Of a DNA stretch of 44,518 nucleotides, positions 33,381-40,817 are shown piece after piece. This DNA is from Paracoccaceae bacterium. GTDB taxonomy: Bacteria; Pseudomonadota; Alphaproteobacteria; Rhodobacterales; Rhodobacteraceae. Location of the stretch: NCBI GenBank assembly GCA_024742575.1, contig JANSYF010000024.1:1-44518 (forward strand). The letters are read 5' to 3'. The notes under the pieces are model-generated. The model did not search any database and had not been told where the DNA came from. It was given only the letters and a program-made list of their open reading frames with translations. Made by a program: the position numbers and the translations under genes. The number at the start of each line of letters is the position of its first letter. Position 1 is the stretch's first letter.

Positions 33381-33447
33381 TGCTTACATCGGAAAACGAT
33401 GTAAGGGTTGGTGCTTGAGAGTGCTTACATCGGAAAACGATGTAAGG
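33380..33447. repeat. Two identical 27-bp hairpin repeats
   Basis: The same 27 bases occur at 33380-33406 and 33421-33447, 41 bp apart. Each contains a perfect 9-bp stem (CTTACATCG with CGATGTAAG) closed by a GAAAA loop. They start at the stop codon of the 102-aa gene. No T run follows either, so ordinary termination is unlikely. A weaker inverted repeat (CAGCGTGTGTAGC at 33470, GCTACACGCTG at 33525) lies further along in the noncoding stretch 33381-33649. Confidence 0.7.
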
Positions 33448-33649
33448 ACAAGGGTGCAGTGGTTGCGTACAGCGTGTGTAGCAAGCGTACAATGGGGTTG
33501 AGGGCAGTGTGGTTGCTGTTGGCTGCTACACGCTGCGAGGGCACTGTGTGTGCGTTTTTGGCGTGAAATGTGGCGGTTTGTGTGTTAGCGAGAGTATAGT
33601 TGCACAAGGGGCAGACTGGCATAGTGGTGCTGGAAAAAATGAGGAAAGC

Positions 33650-34147
33650 GTGAAATTATATATTGTTGGAAATGCTGGTTCTGGAAAATCCACTTTTTCA
33701 AAATATGCGTCGACGAAATATAACATAGATTATCTTGAATTAGACAAAATAATTTGGAACAGCAACTGGAACAAAGAAAGTGACGAAAAGTCACACATCA
33801 ACTTTATGAATTTCATCGAACATAGTGACAGTTGGATTATTGATGGCTATGGAAATGAAATATTTTTTAATATAAGTTGCCAATTGGCAGATATTATCAT
33901 TGTCTCGTGTCCAAGTATTTTTACAAGTGTGAAACTCGCTTTTTTTCGATGGGTGGTTGCTTATATACGAAAAGAAAATCCAGCGCCGATTTATAAAGTT
34001 TTGTGTGTAATTTTTTGGTTTAAGAGGAGCGTGGAGCCTGATATTTTTGAGGCAGTATATCGCTTATCTGGCAGAAAAAAAATTATTTTTGTTAAAAATA
34101 TTTGTGACTTCCGAAACGGAACTATTGAATTTTCAATATTTAAATAG
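33650..34147 (+). CDS. FlaR-like P-loop NTPase (AT-rich cargo gene)
   Basis: This 165-aa protein begins at GTG 33650, preceded by GAGGA. It has a Walker A GNAGSGKS (residues 7-14) and the pattern DYLELDKIIWNSNW and SWIIDGYGN, matching the FlaR/adenylate-kinase-like group annotated as DNA topology modulation proteins. These act on nucleotides or nucleic acid, though no activity is proved. The gene is very AT-rich compared with the rest of the element, and the acetyltransferase gene shows the same bias, so both look like foreign cargo. It is the last gene before the right end. Confidence 0.82.
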   Translation: MKLYIVGNAGSGKSTFSKYASTKYNIDYLELDKIIWNSNWNKESDEKSHINFMNFIEHSDSWIIDGYGNEIFFNISCQLADIIIVSCPSIFTSVKLAFFRWVVAYIRKENPAPIYKVLCVIFWFKRSVEPDIFEAVYRLSGRKKIIFVKNICDFRNGTIEFSIFK

Positions 34148-34281
34148 GCGCTTTGCAATAAGTGCTTTAAATGCAGAACATTTGAATTTTTGGCTCAATC
34201 TGTATAGCATAATGTTAGCATTATTTTTTCACATACATTAAGCAGTTGTTTTTGATATATAAACAAATGTACCGAATAGCG

Positions 34282-34292
34282 AAGCGTTAATC
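34282..34292. other. Right attachment site (attR core)
   Basis: AAGCGTTAATC at 34282-34292 repeats the rpsI end at 28942. The sequence following it (CAACGTTTACAAGATACAG, then a terminator) is probably the original downstream flank of rpsI. Confidence 0.7.
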
Positions 34293-34311
34293 AACGTTTA
34301 CAAGATACAGA

Positions 34312-34339
34312 AAAGGCCGCCTTTCGAGGCGGCCTTTTT
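34312..34339 (+). terminator. Displaced terminator of rpsI
   Basis: GGCCGCC and GGCGGCC form a GC-rich stem around TTTCGA, extended by AAA/TTT pairs and followed by TTTTTG. It lies 20 bp beyond the right repeat with no gene of its own strand next to it, as expected if the element was inserted between rpsI and its terminator. Confidence 0.85.
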
Positions 34340-34398
34340 GTTTATGCAGTCGTTTTGTGAAGTGCCGAACCACAGTCCGGCCTACGCGCTTGGATCGG

Positions 34399-35427
34399 TC
34401 AGAGCGACCGCGCCTGTCGGAATGACAACAACCGACGGGAACCTTCGTCCCACAGGTGCAGACGGGCGTTGGCAAAGCTTTCGCGGATCGTCATGCGGTT
34501 ATGGTCAGCAAGGCTGCCGTGATCGCGCACCACTTCGGGCAGACGGTAAAACGGGATCCGGCTGTAGAGGTGGTGCACATGGTGAATGCCAATGTTGCCG
34601 CTTAACCACTGAAGGACCGACGGCAGCACGTAGTACGAGCTTCCATGCAGCGCCGCATCGTGCAGTTGCCAGTTCTCTTCTTCGTCCCACAACGTGGTCT
34701 CGAATTGGTGTTGAACGTAAAACAGCCAGACCCCTGCGGTTGCCGCAAGCAGCGTCGAGGGTAGGAAAATCAAAAGAATCGGCATCAGCCCACCGAAATA
34801 CAGCATGATCATTAGGCCAGCGAGGATTGCCGCATTGGTGCCCATCGCGCTGGCCCAGTAGCGGACGCTAGACATCAGGCCCAGCGGGATACGATTCTGC
34901 AAAAGGAACAGGTATCCCGGCCCAAGACCAAACAGGATGACCGGATGCCGGTACAGCCGATACATCAACTTGCTCCAACCAGACAGCGCCCGATATTCCG
35001 AAACGGTCATCGTGTGAACATCACCGATCCCACGGCGCTCCAGATTCCCGTGCGAGGCGTGGTGAATCGAATGGGTACGACGCCAGACATCGTAGGGGGT
35101 CAGCGTCAGAACGCCCAGAACGCGGCCCAGCCAGTCACTCAGCATGCGGTTGTTGTAGAACGATCCGTGCCCGCAATCATGCTGGATAATGAATAAGCGA
35201 AGCAGAAATGCTGCGTTGACGCATGAAATTGCCAAGGTCAGCCAATAACTTACACCCATGGCCCACCATGCGGCGGCCCAAAGTGCCACGAAGGGCACCA
35301 GAGTTACGGCGAGTTCGAAAGAGCTGCGCATCGCGTCGGGTTCGCGATATTTGGCGAGAACTTTAACCCATTCTTTTGCGGAGGTCGTCGCGGGCGCATG
35401 CCCGGAAATTATAAACTGCTCGGACAT
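34399..35427 (-). CDS. Fatty acid desaturase
   Basis: This 342-aa membrane protein has the three histidine boxes of membrane desaturases: HDCGHGSF, HSIHHASHGN and HHVHHLYSRIP. Four to six hydrophobic segments lie between them (for example LAVTLVPFVALWAAAWWAM and AAILAGLMIMLYFGGLMPILLIFL). The enzyme introduces a double bond using a di-iron centre and O2; members of this type act on lipid-linked acyl chains (DesA/delta-12-like). The start is ATG 35427. The gene ends about 60 bp from the displaced rpsI terminator. Confidence 0.92.
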   Translation of the reverse strand: MSEQFIISGHAPATTSAKEWVKVLAKYREPDAMRSSFELAVTLVPFVALWAAAWWAMGVSYWLTLAISCVNAAFLLRLFIIQHDCGHGSFYNNRMLSDWLGRVLGVLTLTPYDVWRRTHSIHHASHGNLERRGIGDVHTMTVSEYRALSGWSKLMYRLYRHPVILFGLGPGYLFLLQNRIPLGLMSSVRYWASAMGTNAAILAGLMIMLYFGGLMPILLIFLPSTLLAATAGVWLFYVQHQFETTLWDEEENWQLHDAALHGSSYYVLPSVLQWLSGNIGIHHVHHLYSRIPFYRLPEVVRDHGSLADHNRMTIRESFANARLHLWDEGSRRLLSFRQARSL

Positions 35428-35530
35428 AAGCCTGCTTTTTTTGTCACTGTTGCAGCGTTCTACCCGATACAACGCAATCCGCCTACTTCTCTTTCGCATT
35501 CAATCGCGGATCCGAGGCATTTTGCCACTG

Positions 35531-36022
35531 TCATGTTTGATCAGCGTCTTTGTGCGGCGCTTGCGGTGTGTAGGCGCAGCGTTCTGGCTTGATGTCGACC
35601 AAGGGCGTTTTATCAAGACAATCCAATCCCTTGACAACAAGGGTGTCACCCTCTTGCCGGATCAGACGAACACGCGACAAGCCGATCGGGTTCGGTCGGA
35701 CCGGGGAACGCAGTGCAAACGTTCCCGTCGTAACACCGTCCCCACGCGGGCTTTGCAGGACAAGATCGCGCCGGGACCGGTGTAGCCAATACAGAACATC
35801 AATGTATTCAAAGTCGCTAATACCTTTCAAGGCAGGTGCCCAGTGCGGAAGCAGTTCAAGACGGCAGTCCGGACCGTTCAGTTTCCCTTGTCGGGGACAC
35901 AGATCCCGCGTTGTGAATGGCGTGCGAATTGTTCCGATGAAGCGCAGCGTCGCATCTTCGGGTTGGAGCGGATCAACAGCAAGTTCACCCTTGCGCAGTT
36001 TGGTCGGCTCGGGGTCGGTCAT
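35531..36022 (-). CDS. trmO: tRNA N6-threonylcarbamoyladenosine methyltransferase (TsaA/TrmO)
   Basis: This 163-aa protein of the TrmO/YaeB family has the conserved start RFIGTIRTPF, the core GISDFEYIDVLYWLHRSRRD and SPVRPNPIGLSRVRL. It methylates N6 of t6A37 in tRNA-Thr using S-adenosylmethionine. ATG 36022 is the best start; longer in-frame sequence runs into the divergent regulator. The gene is divergent from the HTH-substrate-binding regulator with about 125 bp between them. A YaeB-like protein beside an oxyanion-type regulator is seen elsewhere, from memory. Confidence 0.9.
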   Translation of the reverse strand: MTDPEPTKLRKGELAVDPLQPEDATLRFIGTIRTPFTTRDLCPRQGKLNGPDCRLELLPHWAPALKGISDFEYIDVLYWLHRSRRDLVLQSPRGDGVTTGTFALRSPVRPNPIGLSRVRLIRQEGDTLVVKGLDCLDKTPLVDIKPERCAYTPQAPHKDADQT

Positions 36023-36146
36023 CGGTGTCCTCCACGACAGGCTTAACAGACAGAATGCAAAATTTGGTCCTGATGGCCAGCGCCGATAACGAGGTGGCTT
36101 TGTCCATCTTGCCGCGCCCCGGACTGTCCTCCATAGTCGCGGCGCT

Positions 36147-37040
36147 ATGGCGAACACCGACACACCCACTGCTGAACGATACCTAACCGTGCCTGAATTG
36201 GCCGCGCTTTTGCGGATAAAGGAACGCAAGGTCTATGATCTTGCGGCAACCGGTGCCGTTCCCTGTTCAAAAGTCACTGGGAAACTGCTTTTTCCCGAAC
36301 AAGCTGTGCGCCGCTGGCTTGAGCGCGGGCAAACGGGCACGGCGCAAAGCCACACGGCGCGTCCAGCGGTATTCTTGGGCAGCCATGATCCATTACTCGA
36401 TTGGGCGCTGCGTCAATCAGAATGCGGGATCGCAACGTATTTCGACGGATCGCAGGACGGGCTTGACCGTTTCATCGCACGCGAAGGTGTCGCGGCGGGA
36501 TTGCACATGTTTGATGCCGTAACCGATTCATGGAACGTGTCCGCGATTGAAAATGACCTGTCGGGGTCGGAAGCAGTGCTTCTGGGATTTGCCAAGCGCA
36601 GACGCGGGTTGGTGATCAAATCAGCGCTTGCATCCGAAATACAAAGCCTTGCAGATTTGGTCGGGCGAACGATAACGCCACGGCAGGCCGGGGCAGGCAC
36701 AAGAACACTTTTCGACCATCTACTTCGCGAGGCGGGTATCCTGCCCGACACCATCCAGATGCGGCCAGTAGCGCGCAGCGAAGCGGATGCGGTTCTTGAC
36801 GTGGCATCAGGACCGTCAGACGCGACGTTCGGGCTCAAAGCTTTGGCAGCACAACATCATTTGGGGTTTGTCCCCTTGATCGAAGAACGTTTCGATCTTC
36901 TAGTCAGCCGTCGCGCCTTTTTCGAACCTCCGATGCAACGCTTTATACGTTTCTTGCAATCAGCCGAGTTCACGGATCACGCGGTCACATTGCAAGGATA
37001 CGATGTGTCCGAGGCGGGAACAGTGCGTTGGAACGGGTGA
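36147..37040 (+). CDS. One-component regulator: HTH plus periplasmic-binding-type domain
   Basis: This 297-aa protein joins an excisionase-like/helix-turn-helix domain (LTVPELAALLRIKERKVYDLAATGAVPCSKVTGK, residues 13-46) to a type 2 periplasmic-binding-type domain (AVFLGSHDPLLDWALRQS, RGLVIKSALASEIQSLADL, PRQAGAGTRTLFDHLLREAGI). The latter is like the ligand-binding part of molybdate/tungstate or similar sensors. The protein should sense a small anion or metabolite and bind DNA. No transporter gene follows. It lies 76 bp before dnaX. Confidence 0.82.
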   Translation: MANTDTPTAERYLTVPELAALLRIKERKVYDLAATGAVPCSKVTGKLLFPEQAVRRWLERGQTGTAQSHTARPAVFLGSHDPLLDWALRQSECGIATYFDGSQDGLDRFIAREGVAAGLHMFDAVTDSWNVSAIENDLSGSEAVLLGFAKRRRGLVIKSALASEIQSLADLVGRTITPRQAGAGTRTLFDHLLREAGILPDTIQMRPVARSEADAVLDVASGPSDATFGLKALAAQHHLGFVPLIEERFDLLVSRRAFFEPPMQRFIRFLQSAEFTDHAVTLQGYDVSEAGTVRWNG

Positions 37041-37115
37041 TACGAAAACCACCCTGCAAGTGGTGGACGCTGGCCCAGCAGCAGCTTAGGTTTGGCGAGA
37101 ACCAAGGATGCCTGA

Positions 37116-38864
37116 ATGACTGACGCAACCCCGTATCAGGTGCTTGCCCGCAAGTATCGCCCAGAAACCTTTGCCGATCTTGTTGGACAAGAGGCGATGG
37201 TGCGCACGCTGAAGAACGCGTTTGAAGCAGACCGCATTGCACAGGCTTTTGTGATGACCGGGATTCGCGGCATCGGCAAAACCACCACCGCACGGATCAT
37301 TGCAAAGGGCCTAAACTGTATCGGGCCGGATGGCACCGGTGGGCCGACAACTGATCCGTGTGGCCAGTGCGAACACTGCGTGGCGATCATGGAAGGTCGG
37401 CATGTTGACGTGATGGAGATGGACGCGGCCTCGCGCACCGGGGTGGGTGACATCCGCGAAATCATCGACTCGGTGCATTACCGGGCAGCGTCAGCCCGCT
37501 ACAAGATTTACATCATCGACGAAGTTCACATGCTGTCGACCAGCGCGTTTAACGCGCTTTTGAAAACGCTCGAAGAGCCGCCCGCGCATGTGAAGTTCAT
37601 CTTTGCCACTACCGAGATCCGCAAGGTGCCCGTCACCGTTCTGTCGCGCTGTCAGCGGTTCGACCTGCGGCGGATCGAACCCGAGATGATGATCGCTTTG
37701 CTGCGCAAGATCGCCAGCCGCGAAAGTGCCGAGATCACGGATGATGCCTTGGCGCTGATCACCCGCGCGGCCGAAGGGTCTGCACGCGATGCGACCTCGC
37801 TTCTGGATCAGGCGATCAGCCACGGGGCAGGAGAGACCACAGCAGATCAGGTCCGCGCGATGCTGGGGCTGGCCGACCGGGGCCGGGTTCTCGACCTTTT
37901 CGACATGGTGATGAAGGGTGATGCGGCGGGCGCGTTGACCGAACTCAGCGCACAATATGCCGACGGGGCCGACCCGATGGCCGTGCTGCGCGATCTGGCG
38001 GAAATCACGCACTGGATATCCGTCGTCAAGATCACACCCGAAGCCGCAGAAGACCCGACCATCAGCCCGGACGAACGCCAGCGCGGTCAGGATTTCGCAA
38101 ACGCGTTGGGCATGCGACCACTAACGCGGCTCTGGCAGATGTTGCTTAAGGCGCTAGACGAGGTTGCACAGGCCCCCAACGCGATGATGGCGGCAGAGAT
38201 GGCAATCATTCGCATGACCCATGTGTCCGAACTGCCCAGCCCAGAAGACCTCTTGAAACGTTTGCAGGATGCGCCGCCGCCCCCACCCCCATCAGGGGGA
38301 GGGATGTCTGCGGGCGGTGCCACACGAACGCAGGCGATGGGCACCCCTGCCCCGACGCATTCATCTTCTTCCGGTCCGCACGCCTCTTATAGCGGCGCTG
38401 CGGTTGCGATTGCCGCAGATCAGGCGCTCGCCCGCTATCCCACCTTTGAGCACGTGATCGAACTGATCCGATCGAACCGCGACGTGAAACTGCTGGTCGA
38501 GGTCGAAGGCTGCGTTCGGCTGGCGGCCTATCAGCCGGGGCGGATCGAATTTACTCCGACCGACAATGCCCCTGCCGACCTAGCGCAGCGCCTTGGTGGT
38601 GCCTTGCAGCGCTGGACGGGCAATCGCTGGGCGGTGACTTTGGTCAACGGATCAGACGCGCCGACCATTGTGGAAACCCGCGATGCCGCCGAGATGGCGA
38701 TCAAGGCGCAGGCCGCGGAACATCCGTTGGTCAAAGCCGTGCTGGACGCCTTTCCCGGTGCGGTGATCGAAGAGGTGCGCACTCCCGATCAATTGGCCGC
38801 CGTGGCCGAGGCCGAGGCATTGCCCGAAGTGGAAGACGAATGGGACCCGTTCGAGGAGGAGTGA
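37116..38864 (+). CDS. dnaX: DNA polymerase III subunits tau/gamma
   Basis: This 582-aa protein has Walker A GIRGIGKTT, a zinc module (LNC ... CGQCEHC), Walker B YIIDEVHML, and sensor residues in RFDLRRIEPE. It forms the clamp loader motor. A Pro/Ser-rich linker (residues about 385-425) and a C-terminal domain follow. I saw no obvious A-AAA-AAG slippery heptamer, so frameshifting to make gamma is not supported. The next gene begins inside its 3' end. Confidence 0.96.
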   Translation: MTDATPYQVLARKYRPETFADLVGQEAMVRTLKNAFEADRIAQAFVMTGIRGIGKTTTARIIAKGLNCIGPDGTGGPTTDPCGQCEHCVAIMEGRHVDVMEMDAASRTGVGDIREIIDSVHYRAASARYKIYIIDEVHMLSTSAFNALLKTLEEPPAHVKFIFATTEIRKVPVTVLSRCQRFDLRRIEPEMMIALLRKIASRESAEITDDALALITRAAEGSARDATSLLDQAISHGAGETTADQVRAMLGLADRGRVLDLFDMVMKGDAAGALTELSAQYADGADPMAVLRDLAEITHWISVVKITPEAAEDPTISPDERQRGQDFANALGMRPLTRLWQMLLKALDEVAQAPNAMMAAEMAIIRMTHVSELPSPEDLLKRLQDAPPPPPPSGGGMSAGGATRTQAMGTPAPTHSSSSGPHASYSGAAVAIAADQALARYPTFEHVIELIRSNRDVKLLVEVEGCVRLAAYQPGRIEFTPTDNAPADLAQRLGGALQRWTGNRWAVTLVNGSDAPTIVETRDAAEMAIKAQAAEHPLVKAVLDAFPGAVIEEVRTPDQLAAVAEAEALPEVEDEWDPFEEE

Positions 38865-39223
38865 TCCTGTCGTTCCTGCCGGGGATTGCATGGGCGCAGG
38901 ATTGCGCGGTGCAGCGCCCCGGATGGGATGGCGCGCCGGTGAGCGCGCTGCAGGAAGCGATGTTCCTCGCGTCCTCGCCTGCCGCACTGGTCCTGCTGCT
39001 CGGCACCGCCATCGCGATCCGCTTCAAAAGCCAATGGGGGTCACTGGCGGTGGTTCTGGGGTGGACGGCCTTTGTCACCTTTCTGACCATGCTGGCCCCT
39101 GCCTCGCGCAAACTGGCGATGGCGGAAGGCTGCGTCGGGTCGCCCGCCTTGTTCATCGGGGTCATCGCTGCAATATGTGTGGGGATGATCTTTTACACCG
39201 CGCCGCCGATAAAGGGGCGCTGA
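38840..39223 (+). CDS. Small membrane protein, dnaX-ybaB operon
   Basis: This protein of about 127 aa has a signal-like N-terminus (VILSFLPGIAWAQ), two or three hydrophobic segments (SSPAALVLLLGTAIAI, SLAVVLGWTAFVTFLTML, LFIGVIAAICVGMIFYT) and two Cys (QDCAV, EGCVG). It overlaps the dnaX 3' end and is followed 15 bp later by ybaB. The start ATG 38840 has GGAAG upstream; GTG 38861, overlapping the dnaX stop (GTGA), is the alternative. It is of unknown function but lies in a replication/repair operon. Confidence 0.65.
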   Translation: MGPVRGGVILSFLPGIAWAQDCAVQRPGWDGAPVSALQEAMFLASSPAALVLLLGTAIAIRFKSQWGSLAVVLGWTAFVTFLTMLAPASRKLAMAEGCVGSPALFIGVIAAICVGMIFYTAPPIKGR

Positions 39224-39238
39224 CCTACGGAGAAACAC

Positions 39239-39583
39239 ATGTTCAAGGGTTTGGGCCAAATGGGCGACATGGCCAAGATGATGAAGGCCGCGCAGGAAAT
39301 GCAGGGCAAGATGGCCCAGATGCAGGAAGACCTTGCGTCACTGACAGTGACCGGCGAAAGCGGCGCGGGTCTGGTCAAGGCAACATCGACGGCCAAGGGT
39401 GAGTTGACCGGACTGGACATCGACCCGTCGATCTTCAATGGCGACGACAAGGAGGTGGTCGAAGACCTTATCCTTGCAGCGATTAAAGATGCGCAGCAAA
39501 AGGCGCAGGCCAAGGCACAAGAAGAGATGTCCAAACTGACCGAAGGTTTGGGCCTTCCACCAGGAATGAACCTGCCGTTCTGA
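39239..39583 (+). CDS. ybaB: Nucleoid-associated protein YbaB/EbfC
   Basis: This 114-aa protein matches YbaB: MFKGLGQMGDMAKMMKAAQEMQ at the N-terminus, the central LTVTGESGAGLVKATSTAKGELTGLDIDPSIF, and the C-terminal helix. It binds DNA as a dimer. It lies between dnaX and recR as in most alphaproteobacteria. The start is ATG 39239. Confidence 0.95.
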   Translation: MFKGLGQMGDMAKMMKAAQEMQGKMAQMQEDLASLTVTGESGAGLVKATSTAKGELTGLDIDPSIFNGDDKEVVEDLILAAIKDAQQKAQAKAQEEMSKLTEGLGLPPGMNLPF

Positions 39584-39600
39584 TTATGTATTTTGCCACT

Positions 39601-39665
39601 GTCATCCTAGGGCTTGACCCGAGGGCCTTTTATCAAACGATCCTCGGGTCAAGCCCTAGGATGAC
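39601..39665. repeat. 24-bp perfect inverted repeat between ybaB and recR
   Basis: The arms at 39601-39624 and 39642-39665 are exact reverse complements (beginning GTCATCCTAGGGCTTGACCC) around a 17-base loop. Similar GTCATCC...GACCCGAGG palindromes are, from memory, scattered widely in alphaproteobacterial genomes. The second arm ends 6 bases before the recR start codon, so it could also affect recR translation. Confidence 0.9.
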
Positions 39666-39671
39666 GGACGC

Positions 39672-40268
39672 ATGATGCGTGATGGCGGCGACATAGAGGC
39701 ACTTATTGCGATGATGGCGCGGTTACCGGGGCTTGGCCCCCGGTCGGCCCGCCGCGCCGTGTTGCACATGATCCGAAAACGCGGGCTATTGCTGGCACCG
39801 CTGGCCGATTTGATGACACGCGTGGCGCAGGACGCGCGCGAATGCCTGAATTGCGGCAATGTCGGCACGCAGGACATTTGCGACATCTGTCAGGACAATC
39901 AACGCAACAACGGCTTACTGTGTGTCGTCGAAGACGTGTCCGACCTTTGGGCAATGGAACGCGCGGGCGTTTTCAAGGGCCGCTACCACGTCTTGGGCGG
40001 CACCCTGTCAGCGCTGGACCAAGTTGGACCAGAAGAACTGCGTATTCCGAAACTGTCGGCACGGGTCGAGAGCGAAGACATCACCGAAGTGATCCTTGCT
40101 CTAAATGCAACGATCGACGGGCAGACCACGGCGCATTACATCGCCGATCAGCTGGACGGGCGCGTGGTGATGACGTCACTGGCGCAGGGTGTGCCGATTG
40201 GTGGGGAACTGGATTACCTCGACGAAGGCACGATCACGGCCGCGATGAATGCTCGCAAGCCGATTTAG
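39672..40268 (+). CDS. recR: Recombination mediator protein RecR
   Basis: This 198-aa protein has the helix-hairpin-helix start ([23 protein letters not shown]), the C4 zinc finger (CLNCGN...CDIC) and the Toprim domain beginning [16 protein letters not shown] and ending with the conserved [27 protein letters not shown]. It works with RecF/RecO in loading RecA on gapped DNA. The start ATG 39672 lies 6 bases after a perfect inverted repeat, and no clear ribosome site is seen there. An ATG one codon later is also possible. Confidence 0.96.
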   Translation: MMRDGGDIEALIAMMARLPGLGPRSARRAVLHMIRKRGLLLAPLADLMTRVAQDARECLNCGNVGTQDICDICQDNQRNNGLLCVVEDVSDLWAMERAGVFKGRYHVLGGTLSALDQVGPEELRIPKLSARVESEDITEVILALNATIDGQTTAHYIADQLDGRVVMTSLAQGVPIGGELDYLDEGTITAAMNARKPI

Positions 40269-40373
40269 GCTGTTCGCTTCATTCTCTAGCACATCATCGG
40301 CAGAAAGCCCTCGTTTCGACACCGTGCATGCGGCAAGACTACGACCAAGCCGATGCGAATTCAGGAGATCAAT

Positions 40374-40754
40374 ATGGACATCGAAGACACGGAAAACGGC
40401 ACCCTTGAACACTGGACGCCAACTGAAGTGGCAACCGCATTCAGCGAAGACAGGATCGTTCTGATCGACGTGCGCACGCCGCAGGAATTTGCGCTTGAGC
40501 GGATAAACGGCGCTCTGTTAGCCCCGATGCAGGCGTTCCAGCCGAACCACATGCCGGACCAGTCCAAAAAACAAATCGTGTTCCACTGCGGATCAGGTGT
40601 CCGCTCTGCGCGCGTGGCCAAGCTATGCCTTGCAGCGGGGGAAGATCGGATCGCCCATATGGCCGGCGGCTTTGCTGCGTGGAAAGACGATGGTCAGGTC
40701 TATATGGGAACCGACATGGCGACGGGAGCCCCCAAAGAAATGCGCAAAACGTAA
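40374..40754 (+). CDS. Rhodanese-like sulfurtransferase
   Basis: A 126-aa single-domain rhodanese. The N-terminal region ends at VLIDVRTPQEFALERINGA and the active-site loop is HCGSGVRSARVA with catalytic Cys, followed by AHMAGGFAAWKDDG. It transfers sulfane sulfur to an acceptor. ATG 40374 is preferred because AGGAGATCAAT leads into it; a start 7 codons upstream is possible. It stands between recR and the convergent trcR. Confidence 0.9.
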   Translation: MDIEDTENGTLEHWTPTEVATAFSEDRIVLIDVRTPQEFALERINGALLAPMQAFQPNHMPDQSKKQIVFHCGSGVRSARVAKLCLAAGEDRIAHMAGGFAAWKDDGQVYMGTDMATGAPKEMRKT

Positions 40755-40766
40755 GAGCTAAAGAAA

Positions 40767-40794
40767 AACCCGGCACCGCTAGGCGGGCCGGGTT
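40767..40794 (-). terminator. Terminator of trcR
   Basis: AACCCGGC and GCCGGGTT form an 8-bp stem around a GC-rich loop. On the minus strand TTTTTCTTT follows, so it ends the trcR transcript; toward the rhodanese gene the T run is poor. Confidence 0.75.
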
Positions 40795-40817
40795 GTTCCC
40801 AGAACTGTTAGCACCGA

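Larger units (their letters stand above)
28942..34292. mobile_element. Integrated mini-element inserted at the 3' end of rpsI
   Basis: The 11-bp sequence AAGCGTTAATC is present at 28942-28952 (rpsI end) and 34282-34292, giving a unit of 5,340 bp. Inside are a phage-type tyrosine integrase at the left end, a second small tyrosine recombinase, an HUH replication initiator, three small ORFs, two AT-rich cargo genes and several hairpin arrays. The base composition drops clearly compared with the flanks, and codon use favours GCA and CGT. Beyond the right repeat a Rho-independent terminator probably marks the original rpsI 3' end. No structural phage, relaxase or secretion gene was seen, so it is either an integrative plasmid-like element or a satellite that needs a helper. 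Confidence 0.8.

Noticed and set aside
33380..33447. Possible CRISPR array
   Set aside because: Only two repeat copies with a 14-base gap; repeats are perfect hairpins and no cas gene is nearby.
37116..38864. Programmed frameshift in dnaX producing gamma
   Set aside because: No A-AAA-AAG type slippery heptamer with a downstream stem was evident.
35519..39604. 16-base identity ATTTTGCCACTGTCAT at about 35519 and 39589
   Set aside because: A single 16-base match is not surprising in 44 kb, and the flanks differ.
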